A stretch of DNA of 64,000 bases from positions 96,091 to 160,090 of the forward strand of contig JAVBXK010000026.1 of the NCBI GenBank assembly GCA_030824555.1. The letters are read 5' to 3'. Both the position numbers and the translations under genes were made by a program. This stretch comes from a bacterium (GTDB taxonomy: Bacteria; Pseudomonadota; Gammaproteobacteria; Burkholderiales; Burkholderiaceae_C). Positions 56,990-64,000 of the stretch are shown here, one piece after another (position 1 is the first letter of the stretch; every line of letters begins with the position of its first letter). The notes below the pieces were generated by a model. It did no database searches, was not told the origin of the DNA, and saw nothing but the letters and a program-made list of their open reading frames with translations.

Positions 56990-58885
56990 TCAGTCGTCGC
57001 GGGTCTCGACATCCGCGTACTCGGTGATGCCGATGACGTGGAAAAACGCCGAAATGAGGCGGTGCACGTCCACAAACCGCACCCGGCGCCCTTCCGCCTG
57101 GTGCGCAGACACCCAATTCAAAATGGCACCGGCAGCGGCAAAATCAACCCGGACCAGGTAACGGCACGAAATGACCCGCAAAACGGTTTCACCCATCAAC
57201 TTGTCCAGCTCGGCCAGCTGCGCATGGGGATCACCTTGCAACTCACCGACGAGCTCGCCTTGCAAAGCCAGGAAGTTGAACGACGACGTGGCCTGTGGGT
57301 CAATGTGCCCACCTTTCCTGAAGAACGAAGCCTTGGCAGGTCGGGTACTGCGGACAACGTCGTCAACCACAGGCTGGGACTCGGCCAAGCCAGCCATACC
57401 CAGGTTCTCGGCACCGAGATCGCGGAACCGGCACACCGGCTGTTCCCAGCCAGGGGGTGAAATTTCGTACGTGACGCAGAAGTCCAGCGCCGTCAACTCG
57501 AAATCATCGGGCAGGTTCATGACGCGCAACAACGCCAGGTGCATGTCCCAGCAAGCTTTGTCGACGGTCCGGTCGCCCGATACGGTGATACCTTGCATCG
57601 TGGTCAACAGGTGCCGGGTACCCAGAAACCACAGTTCACCGTCAGACTGAGCCCAGGACGCGAACAACTTGTACAGCCGGGTGACAGCCATGGGTTGGAT
57701 GGTCTGCACCTCCGACCAGTCAAGCACCCAAGGCTGGGGGGTGCGCTCCAGCACTTTGGTCAGTATCGTGACCCCGTGTGCATCCAGCTCGGCCTCTGCC
57801 ACCCAGGTTGCGCGGGGTCGGTCGGGCGGTGCGGCTGACCGGCACTTCTCGACACGTTTGGCCGCCTCTTCCGGCATGGAGAACCATTGTGGTGCCGACT
57901 TGGAAAACCGATTGGCGAAGTCGATCGCACGCCCTTCGAAAGCCTCGACCTGCCCTGTGGCGCGGTACAAGTCGAACAACGCCATCCATTCGTCGGCCGT
58001 ACCACCGTTGGCTTTGCGCGTGAGGACATCCAGCAGGCCTTGCTCGGTGGCCATTTCATCGCCACTGGCAAAGCGGATGGCAGCCTCCTCGATTTCGGGG
58101 TCCATGGCCAGTTCATTGACATCCAGTGCATAGAACTTGGAGGCCGAAAACGTCGACGCGTCCTGGCTTTCATCCAGTCCGAATGGCTTGGTTGGCCCAG
58201 CATCGAGCGCACCCGGCCGGGAGCTGACGCCACCAACAGGTGATCGTCCAACAGGGGATTGCACGGCAGGTTTTGACTGGGCGGGGGCCGGTACCCGCGC
58301 TTGTGCTTGTGGTGGCGCCGACGCTGGGCTGGCACTGACAGCCTGTGGACGCGTCATGGACTGGGTAGGCATCGGTGCCGTCATTTGCACGGTGGGCAAC
58401 GCATCCATGGGCACGGTGGCCGCCGCATCCTGCACAGGTACAGTGGTGCGGTACGCGCGCACGCTGTCGATGGCGTCAGGCGGTTGCTGGGGCAGCTGGG
58501 TGCTTTGGCCCTGACTGTCGCCACGCTGCTTGGTTTTCCACCATTGCATGGACATCTGGGCCTCGATCTCGTCGATTTTCTTGAGCGTGCCTGCGCGGTC
58601 ATCGGGTCGAGACGAATAACTGCTTTGGAAAAACGACGGTCGCCCGCGTGAGCCCGTTTCCTTGACGCCTGTTTTGCTTCGCAGCTTGCGCAACATGTCG
58701 AACTCGCGCTTGCGCACGAAGTCGTTGCGCCGCTTGCGCTCAATCATTTCCTTGAGCGCTTGCTTGCTGTAGTCGGGGTCTTGTTGCTCGGCAACTGTGT
58801 CCAAGTCGTTCCAGCTCGTGGCCGGATGACGCACAAACTTCACAACCTTGGAAAACAACCCGGCTGGAATGGAGTCTTTGGACAT
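56990..58885 (-). CDS. STAS-like domain protein, conserved hypothetical
   Basis: 631 residues. The first 110 residues are basic and helical, a Pro/Ala/Gln-rich disordered linker follows (about 130-240), then a helical region (about 250-370). Two STAS-like segments are suggested: MAVTRLYKLFASWAQSDGEL (about 430-450) and the C-terminal SCRYLVRVDFAAAGAILNW with VRFVDVHRLISAFFHVIGI. STAS domains mediate anti-sigma/MlaB-type regulation, but no partner is here. Function unknown. It stands between hslV and dksA on the same strand. Confidence 0.75.
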   Translation of the reverse strand: MSKDSIPAGLFSKVVKFVRHPATSWNDLDTVAEQQDPDYSKQALKEMIERKRRNDFVRKREFDMLRKLRSKTGVKETGSRGRPSFFQSSYSSRPDDRAGTLKKIDEIEAQMSMQWWKTKQRGDSQGQSTQLPQQPPDAIDSVRAYRTTVPVQDAAATVPMDALPTVQMTAPMPTQSMTRPQAVSASPASAPPQAQARVPAPAQSKPAVQSPVGRSPVGGVSSRPGALDAGPTKPFGLDESQDASTFSASKFYALDVNELAMDPEIEEAAIRFASGDEMATEQGLLDVLTRKANGGTADEWMALFDLYRATGQVEAFEGRAIDFANRFSKSAPQWFSMPEEAAKRVEKCRSAAPPDRPRATWVAEAELDAHGVTILTKVLERTPQPWVLDWSEVQTIQPMAVTRLYKLFASWAQSDGELWFLGTRHLLTTMQGITVSGDRTVDKACWDMHLALLRVMNLPDDFELTALDFCVTYEISPPGWEQPVCRFRDLGAENLGMAGLAESQPVVDDVVRSTRPAKASFFRKGGHIDPQATSSFNFLALQGELVGELQGDPHAQLAELDKLMGETVLRVISCRYLVRVDFAAAGAILNWVSAHQAEGRRVRFVDVHRLISAFFHVIGITEYADVETRDD

Positions 58886-58953
58886 GTTGGATCGATGGGG
58901 ACGCGGGCCTGTCAGTATGCGCGCGCGTTCAGGCGGCAGACAGACCCCACACG

Positions 58954-60024
58954 TCAGTCACCAAACATTTTCTGCTTCAGTTCACGGCGCTGTTGCGCTT
59001 CCAGCGACAGATTGGCCGTGGGACGGGCAATCAGTCTACCTACGCCAATGGGTTCACCGGTTTCATCGCAATACCCGTAGTCGCCGCTGTCGATGCGGGC
59101 AATGGACTGCTCAATCTTTTTCAGCAACTTGCGTTCGCGGTCGCGTGTGCGGAGTTCGAGCGCGTGCTCTTCCTCGATCGTGGCACGGTCGGCCGGATCG
59201 GGCACGACCACGGTGTCTTCGCGCAGGTGCTCGGTGGTTTCACCGGCATTGGTGAGGATGCCATTCTTCAACACCACGAGTTTGTGGCGGAAAAAAGCCA
59301 TCTGCGCGTCGTTCATGTACTCGGCATCGGGCATCGACAGGACCTCTTCATCGGTCAGCTGGTCGGCCGTTTTGTCTTTCCAGTTGTTGGCCAGCTTCGG
59401 ATCTTTGCGGGCCGGGGTATGCACGGGGAGAGTCATGACACGTTCAGGGATGTTTGAAAACGTCGCTTTCGCGGCGTCGGGAGAATGGCTCGGAACAGGT
59501 TGAGGAACCGGCACAGAAATGGCAGCGGATTTGCGCCCACCGCGACGGGTGGCTGTGGGTGCCACAGCAGGCACCGGCGGACTGACCACCGCTGGTTTGG
59601 TCACCGAACCCGATTTCGCAGGTTCAGACTTGCTGGCGGGTGTCGCAGCCGTTTTGGTGGCGGCAGGCACTGCTTTGGATGCAGGCTTCGTTGTCGGCTT
59701 GGCTGGCGTCGCGGGTTGCACCACCTCAGCTGCGCCCTTGGGTGCAACTTTCTGAGGCTTGGCCGATGCCACGGGCGCAGCTTTGGCTTCAGTCTTTTTG
59801 GCTGACGCAGCAGCTGCCTTCACCTTGGCACCGGCAGCGTCCTTGCTGGCAACAGGCACTGCAGCCTTGCCAACGGTCTTGACAGTCACGGCAACTGATT
59901 GGGCGGCAGGGGTGGCAGGCACAGGTTTGACGTCGGCCACTTTGGATGTTTTGTTTGCACTGCTCTTTACGGCGGCGGGGGCTTTGCCATCCGTTTTGGA
60001 TGGCTTTTCAGCGGTTTTTTTCAC
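58954..60024 (-). CDS. dksA: DksA-type RNA polymerase-binding regulator, zinc-less, with basic N-terminal extension
   Basis: 356 residues from a GTG at 60024, which has GAGGAG six to eleven bases upstream. The last 150 residues are DksA (AQMAFFRHKLVVLKNGIL coiled-coil, then the degenerate finger). The finger reads C319-X2-T322-X17-S340-X2-A343 instead of four Cys, so zinc is probably not bound, as I recall for DksA2-type proteins. About 200 residues of Ala/Lys/Pro-rich, H1-like sequence precede it. The frame stays open to ATG 60279 (441 residues), but that part has no ribosome site. The 291-base gap up to the GTPase gene shows no other gene. DksA acts with ppGpp in the stringent response. Confidence 0.88.
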   Translation of the reverse strand: MKKTAEKPSKTDGKAPAAVKSSANKTSKVADVKPVPATPAAQSVAVTVKTVGKAAVPVASKDAAGAKVKAAAASAKKTEAKAAPVASAKPQKVAPKGAAEVVQPATPAKPTTKPASKAVPAATKTAATPASKSEPAKSGSVTKPAVVSPPVPAVAPTATRRGGRKSAAISVPVPQPVPSHSPDAAKATFSNIPERVMTLPVHTPARKDPKLANNWKDKTADQLTDEEVLSMPDAEYMNDAQMAFFRHKLVVLKNGILTNAGETTEHLREDTVVVPDPADRATIEEEHALELRTRDRERKLLKKIEQSIARIDSGDYGYCDETGEPIGVGRLIARPTANLSLEAQQRRELKQKMFGD

Positions 60025-60315
60025 GGCCTGTCTCCTCGGGCTTTTTTCTGAACCGCTTGCGGGTACGGATGCAACGGCCTGCCCGTTGGCTGGCTTGGCA
60101 ACTGGGGGCAACTCTCGCGTTATACCTGTTTTGGATGAACGTGAGAGTGTCTTTTCTGCCACAGCCGTGTCTGGTTCTGCCATGGTGGTGGGATCAACGC
60201 CCGCTGCCGCGCTGCCCGACTTGGCGGCAGCTTTGCCCGGGAGCAACCCGAAGCCTTGCAAAAGCGAGACGAACAACATGGAAAGTCCCAGATGGTCAGT
60301 GAACGAAGCGCCGCA

Positions 60316-61365
60316 TTATGTCAGGCACTGGTCCAGGCCTTGCACCAAAATGTCGCGGGGCAGGTCGATGCCGATGAATACCATCTTGCTCAGGCGCTCT
60401 TCACCGGGTGCCCACAGTGGCCCCAGGTCACTGCCCATGAGCTGGTGCACGCCCTGGAAAATGACTTTCCGATCGGTGCCTTCCATGTTCAGCACGCCCT
60501 TGTAGCGCAACATGCGCGGGCCATACACGTTGACGATGGCACCCAGAAAGTCTTCCAGCTTGGCCGGGCTGAAGGGCTTGGTGGCGCGGTAGACGAAGCT
60601 TTTCACGTCATCGTCGTGATGGTGGTGGTGGCCTTGCTCATGCTTGTGCGAGGGGTGGTCGCAGTGCTCGCCGTGTGCATGGTCATGGTGCTCATGCGCG
60701 TGGTCGTCTTCCTTCAGGAAGTCGGGGTCGATGTCCAGCTTGGCGTTCAGGTTGAAGCCCTTCAGGTCCAGCACTTTGCCGATGGCCACTTCACCGAAAT
60801 GCGCCGTTTCAATGGGTGCGCGCGGGTTCATGTGCTTGAGGCGGTGGGTGAGCGCGTCCAGGTCTTCGGCACTGACCAGCTCTGACTTGCTGATGAAAAT
60901 CTGGTCGGCAAACCCCACCTGGCGACGCGCTTCCTGGCGGTCGTTCAGTTGCTGTGGCGCGTGCTTGGCATCCACCAGCGTGACGATGGCGTCAAGCAGG
61001 TAGCTCTCGGCCACCTCGTCGTCCATGAAAAAAGTTTGTGCCACGGGGCCGGGGTCGGCCAAGCCGGTGGTTTCGATGATGACGCGCTCGAAGTCCAGCA
61101 GGCCCTTGCGCTTTTTGGCAGCCAGCAGCTGCAGGGTGGCGCGCAGGTCTTCGCGGATGGTGCAGCACACGCAGCCGTTGCTCATCTGGATGATGTTTTC
61201 CTGTGTGTCGGACACGAGGATGTCGTTGTCGATGTTTTCTTCACCGAACTCGTTCTCGATGACGGCAATCTTCTGACCATGCGCTTCGGTCAGCACGCGC
61301 TTCAAAAGCGTGGTTTTGCCCGAGCCCAGAAAGCCGGTGAGGATGGTGGCGGGAATGAGGGCCAT
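60316..61365 (-). CDS. COG0523 (CobW/ZigA/YeiR-type) GTPase, putative metal chaperone
   Basis: 349 residues. G3E GTPase: Walker A GFLGSGKT at 11-18, the metal-binding CxCC as GCVCCTI (C65, C67, C68) and an SKSE base motif. Between the two domains is a His/Asp-rich stretch (about 213-245, with DDHAHEHHDHAHGEHCDH and later HHHHHDDD) suited to zinc or another metal. COG0523 members are linked to zinc homeostasis. Start 61365 has AGGAGA upstream. The zinc-less dksA gene lies next on the same strand. Confidence 0.92.
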   Translation of the reverse strand: MALIPATILTGFLGSGKTTLLKRVLTEAHGQKIAVIENEFGEENIDNDILVSDTQENIIQMSNGCVCCTIREDLRATLQLLAAKKRKGLLDFERVIIETTGLADPGPVAQTFFMDDEVAESYLLDAIVTLVDAKHAPQQLNDRQEARRQVGFADQIFISKSELVSAEDLDALTHRLKHMNPRAPIETAHFGEVAIGKVLDLKGFNLNAKLDIDPDFLKEDDHAHEHHDHAHGEHCDHPSHKHEQGHHHHHDDDVKSFVYRATKPFSPAKLEDFLGAIVNVYGPRMLRYKGVLNMEGTDRKVIFQGVHQLMGSDLGPLWAPGEERLSKMVFIGIDLPRDILVQGLDQCLT

Positions 61366-61493
61366 GCGGGGTTCTCCTGCCACAACGGTGGCGACGACAT
61401 CTGAAACGGTTGGCTTTTGACGACAGTGGGTACAAGCTGCTTGGACTGCGCTGGCCCACACCGGGGGCTTATTTGAGGGCGGCGAAGTGTAGT

Positions 61494-62708
61494 TCAACCC
61501 CGTGGTCGCGCCATGACCACCAGGCCTTTCAGGTATTCCCCCTCGGGGAAAGGCAGCCCCACCGGGTGATCGGGCGCACCGCCCAGGCGGTGGGTGATGA
61601 AGGCATCCACCCCCGCGTCCAGCGCGGCCGAGGCCACGATTTTCTGGAACAGCTCCACCCCAATACCACCCGAACACGAGTACGTGAACAGCATGCCGCC
61701 GGGGTTGAGCAGCTTGAAGCCCCAGCGGTTGATGTCTTTGTAGGCCCGTGCGGCGCGCTCGGCATGCGCCGCCGTGGGGGCGAGCTTGGGCGGGTCGAGC
61801 ACGATGGCGTCAAACTTGCGGCCCTCGCGGTCAAACTGTCGCAGGCTGGCGTTCACGTCGGCATCCATCCAGGTGGTCTGAGCGGTGTCAAAGCCGTTCA
61901 GGGCCACGTTGGCACGGCCCTTTTCCAGCGCGGGGCCAGAAGAATCGATGCTTGTGACGTGCCCTGACCCGTTGCCCATGCCGGCGGCACGCATGCCCGC
62001 CAGCGCGGCCACGGTGAAGCCACCGGTGTAGCAAAAGCAGTTCAGCACCTGCTGCCACTGCCCGTGGCGGGCCGCCTCGAAAAAGGCCTGGCGGTTGTCG
62101 CGCTGGTCCAGGTAGAAGCCGGTTTTGTGGCCCTCGGCCACGTCCAGCGCCAGTTGCCAGCTGTGCTCTTGCAGCACCACGGCCGTTGCCCCCTCACCCC
62201 TCAGCCAGCCAGACACCTTGGGCAGGCCCTCCAGCTCGCGCACGCTGGCGTCGGAGCGTTCGTACAGACGGGTGAGGCCGGTCAGCTCCAGCAACGCATC
62301 GGCAATGGTCTGCTTCCAGCGTTCGGTGCCGCAGCTTAAAAACTGGGCCACCAGCGTGTCGCCGTACTGGTCCACCACCAGGCCGGGCAAACCGTCGGAC
62401 TCGCCGTGCACCAGCCGCACACCGTTGCTTTTGATATCAAAAAGTGCTCTTGCGCTTATTGCAATTGATAAGTTAGCTCTGAAAAACGCTGCGTCGATGC
62501 GCTGCTTTTCGTCAAAGCTCCACACCCGGGCGCGGATTTTGGAGGTGGGCGACACCGCGCCCCAGGCCAGAAATTGGCCCTCGGCGCTCTCGATGCGCAC
62601 GGTTTCGCCCGGGTCGCCGCCGCCTTTGGCAATGGCCCCGTCAAACACCCATGGGTGGCGGCGCAGCAACGATTTTTCTTTGCTGGGTTTGAGTTTGATG
62701 ACTTTCAT
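61494..62708 (-). CDS. rlmI: 23S rRNA (cytosine1962-C5)-methyltransferase RlmI-like
   Basis: 404 residues. PUA domain at the N-terminus (KPSKEKSLLRRHPWVFDGA), an EEHRE-like middle, and a SAM methyltransferase domain: FYLDQRDNR, LNCFCYTGGFTVAAL, FDAIVLDPPKLAP. The segment FRANLSIAISARALFDIKS (about residues 75-95) is encoded by an AT-rich repeat in place of the usual helix before HGESDGLPG. Start 62708 (MKVIKLKPS) is preferred over a longer frame. Confidence 0.92.
   Translation of the reverse strand: MKVIKLKPSKEKSLLRRHPWVFDGAIAKGGGDPGETVRIESAEGQFLAWGAVSPTSKIRARVWSFDEKQRIDAAFFRANLSIAISARALFDIKSNGVRLVHGESDGLPGLVVDQYGDTLVAQFLSCGTERWKQTIADALLELTGLTRLYERSDASVRELEGLPKVSGWLRGEGATAVVLQEHSWQLALDVAEGHKTGFYLDQRDNRQAFFEAARHGQWQQVLNCFCYTGGFTVAALAGMRAAGMGNGSGHVTSIDSSGPALEKGRANVALNGFDTAQTTWMDADVNASLRQFDREGRKFDAIVLDPPKLAPTAAHAERAARAYKDINRWGFKLLNPGGMLFTYSCSGGIGVELFQKIVASAALDAGVDAFITHRLGGAPDHPVGLPFPEGEYLKGLVVMARPRG
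62428..62488 (-). repeat. AT-rich dispersed repeat, copy 9, inside rlmI
   Basis: On the minus strand TTTTTCAGAGCTAACTT, a spacer, CAATAAGCGCAAGAGC, then ACTTTTTGATA. In frame with rlmI; far richer in A and T than its surroundings. Confidence 0.6.
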
Positions 62709-62824
62709 GGGGCTTTGACGGACTGAGGAGAACCCGCGATTGTCCAACGTCCTGGCCTCTGCTGCGCAATGGCACCCAAGATCCGCCACTCAAACCACAT
62801 CTGAACCCATGCTGGGGGTCGGCA

Positions 62825-63226
62825 TCACCCCTGCAAAGCCACGAACTCGTCGGCCCAGCGCTGGGCCCTGGGCTCGCATTGCGACAGCGATTGCTGCACC
62901 TCGGGCACCTGGAAATAGTCGGGCTCGTGCAGGTAGGGGTGGCGCATGCGGCCCACATCGCTGGCATCGTGGCTCAGGTCCACCAGCCGCCCGTCGATGA
63001 AGTTGTACTGGTGTTCGAAATGCCCGCGAATGGCCCCACCGAACACCGCCTGCATGAACAGCGAGCCGTATTTGCACGCCCCCGACAAATCGACGGGCGG
63101 TTGCCACTGCGGGTCTGCCGCGTCGCCACACCACTTGCCATACACAAACACCTTGGCCCGCGCAAAATTGGCGTAGGTGTAGGGCAACCGGGCCACGCGC
63201 GGCAAAGTCCAATCGACAAACGGCAT
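62825..63226 (-). CDS. Hypothetical protein with possible Cys-His-Asp site
   Basis: 133 residues, not recognised. The order GACKYGSLF, then EHQYNFIDGRLVDLS, recalls the Cys...His...Asp layout of transglutaminase or NlpC-like folds, but this is only a resemblance. YTYANFARAKVFVYGKWCGDA in the N-half is conserved-looking. No signal peptide or membrane helix. Start 63226 (MPFVDWTLP) is preferred over a longer frame. Confidence 0.6.
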   Translation of the reverse strand: MPFVDWTLPRVARLPYTYANFARAKVFVYGKWCGDAADPQWQPPVDLSGACKYGSLFMQAVFGGAIRGHFEHQYNFIDGRLVDLSHDASDVGRMRHPYLHEPDYFQVPEVQQSLSQCEPRAQRWADEFVALQG

Positions 63227-63480
63227 GGCCGGGGTTCCTGTGTCAGACGCGTGACGGGGCAAAGGCCCCCACGCATCCGCTGATTGTCACCTGTAAGCCG
63301 CTGGCGCGCTGCCGGATGAAGGCCGCCTTGGCATCGGCGAGGTATCCGCGAGCCATCAGCGATGGCGCAGCCAGACACATGCAAAGCGCACGTGAGGCGT
63401 ATGCAAGGCCTGTGAGGGGCACAAAGCGCTACAAGAGAGGCAAAGACGAGGCATTACCGGGCTGGACAACACAGGGTCCG

Positions 63481-63930
63481 TCACTCATCTGGGATGTTGG
63501 GCTCGACCAGTTGGGCCAGTTGCGCCAGTGACTCCTGCCACCCCAGGTAGCACATTTCGGCAGGAATGACCGCCGGTATGCCCTCTTGCACCACGCTCAA
63601 CTCGGTGCCGCACAGCACGGGCTTGAGCGTGACGGTGGTGACCATGCTGCCCGGCAGGTTGGGGGCGTCGAACTGGTCGGTGTAGCGGATTTTTTCAGCC
63701 GGCACCAGCTCCAGAAACGTGCCACCGAACGCGTGGACATGGCCCGTGGCAAAGTGGGTGAACGACATGCGGTAGCTGCCGCCCACCGTGGCATCCAGGT
63801 GGTGCACGGTGCCAGTGAAGCCATGCGGCGGGAGCCATTTGGCCTTGGCCTCGGCGTTCAGGAATGCGCGGTACACGCGCTCGGGCGGCGCGCGCAGCAC
63901 GCGGTGAAGGTGGACGGTGCCAGTGGTCAT
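63481..63930 (-). CDS. SRPBCC/AHSA1-family protein
   Basis: 149 residues. The START-like fold of Aha1 relatives is suggested by HRVLRAPPERVYRAFLNAEAKAKWLPP, GGSYRMSFTHF, and TTVTLKP, GTELSVVQEG at the end. It probably binds a hydrophobic ligand or another protein; the ligand is unknown. AAGGAG seven bases before the ATG at 63930 sets the start. It stands alone; the 254 bases downstream hold no recognised feature. Confidence 0.87.
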   Translation of the reverse strand: MTTGTVHLHRVLRAPPERVYRAFLNAEAKAKWLPPHGFTGTVHHLDATVGGSYRMSFTHFATGHVHAFGGTFLELVPAEKIRYTDQFDAPNLPGSMVTTVTLKPVLCGTELSVVQEGIPAVIPAEMCYLGWQESLAQLAQLVEPNIPDE

Positions 63931-64000
63931 GGTGAGCTCCTTGGTCAGCAAGCCTGTCGGACTTTGGCGCGCGGGCTGCCAGGGTGAACGTGAACATCCC

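Noticed and set aside
60025..60279. Longer DksA start at 60279
   Set aside because: No ribosome site and rare-looking codons; the GTG at 60024 has GAGGAG at proper distance.
1..64000. CRISPR arrays, tRNAs, insertion sequences, prophage
   Set aside because: No regular spacer-repeat arrays, cloverleaf sequences, transposase genes or phage genes were recognised on either strand.

Overview
This window is a contiguous piece of a GC-rich chromosome from a betaproteobacterium of the Burkholderiales, most likely the family Comamonadaceae. The evidence is the gene content and order: a complete dcw cluster, hslUV next to a zinc-less DksA and a COG0523 GTPase, accBC-prmA with a DUF3426 gene, and Mpl. 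MurE carries the DNPR motif, so the wall is meso-diaminopimelate peptidoglycan. No tRNA, rRNA, CRISPR array, insertion sequence or prophage was seen.

Layout. 1-1.9 kb: 3' part of nrdB and a lysine/alanine-rich histone H1-like gene. 2-7 kb (minus): accB-accC-prmA-DUF3426-pfkB. 7.2-10.1 kb: a TlpA-like thioredoxin and a conserved hypothetical gene, divergent from mpl. 10.1-12 kb: a small hypothetical gene and a DAHP synthase preceded by an aromatic-codon leader peptide and terminator. 12-21.3 kb (minus): an accessory-looking pair, a giant secreted GLUG/repeat protein and a SARP/AAA/TPR regulator. 21.4-25 kb (minus): tldD, a 3-hydroxyisobutyrate dehydrogenase-like gene and rodA. 25-35.4 kb (mostly plus): YqiA-like esterase, lipoprotein GlpQ-like phosphodiesterase (minus), RNase II family enzyme, TonB-like protein, mtgA, a plsC/cdsA-like pair, ruvC, and a FIST/hemerythrin pair. 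35.4-54.6 kb (minus): a 58-codon membrane protein gene, then the dcw cluster read 5' to 3' as mraZ-rsmH-ftsL-ftsI-murE-murF-mraY-murD-ftsW-murG-murC-ddlB-ftsQ-ftsA-ftsZ-lpxC. 55-63.9 kb (minus): hslV-hslU, a STAS-like protein, dksA, a CobW-type GTPase, rlmI and two small genes.

Themes. Most of the window builds or recycles cell wall and envelope: dcw, mpl, rodA, mtgA, lpxC, plsC/cdsA and accBC. Many dcw genes overlap by 1-11 bases, consistent with translational coupling. The strongest regulatory find is an attenuator ahead of the DAHP synthase gene: a 24-codon leader peptide with seven aromatic codons in a row of eight, followed by mutually exclusive hairpins. The second theme is dispersed short repeats. 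One is an AT-rich family of about nine copies lying between genes and, in frame, inside murG, murD, rlmI and the RNase gene. The other is a GC-rich element with a covarying stem that encodes the N-terminal tail of MurG and the C-terminal tail of MurF. A separate palindromic insert lies in frame inside mpl. The accessory candidate for a new system is the SARP regulator with its neighbouring 1,899-residue surface protein. All calls were made by reading the sequence; no database search was run.
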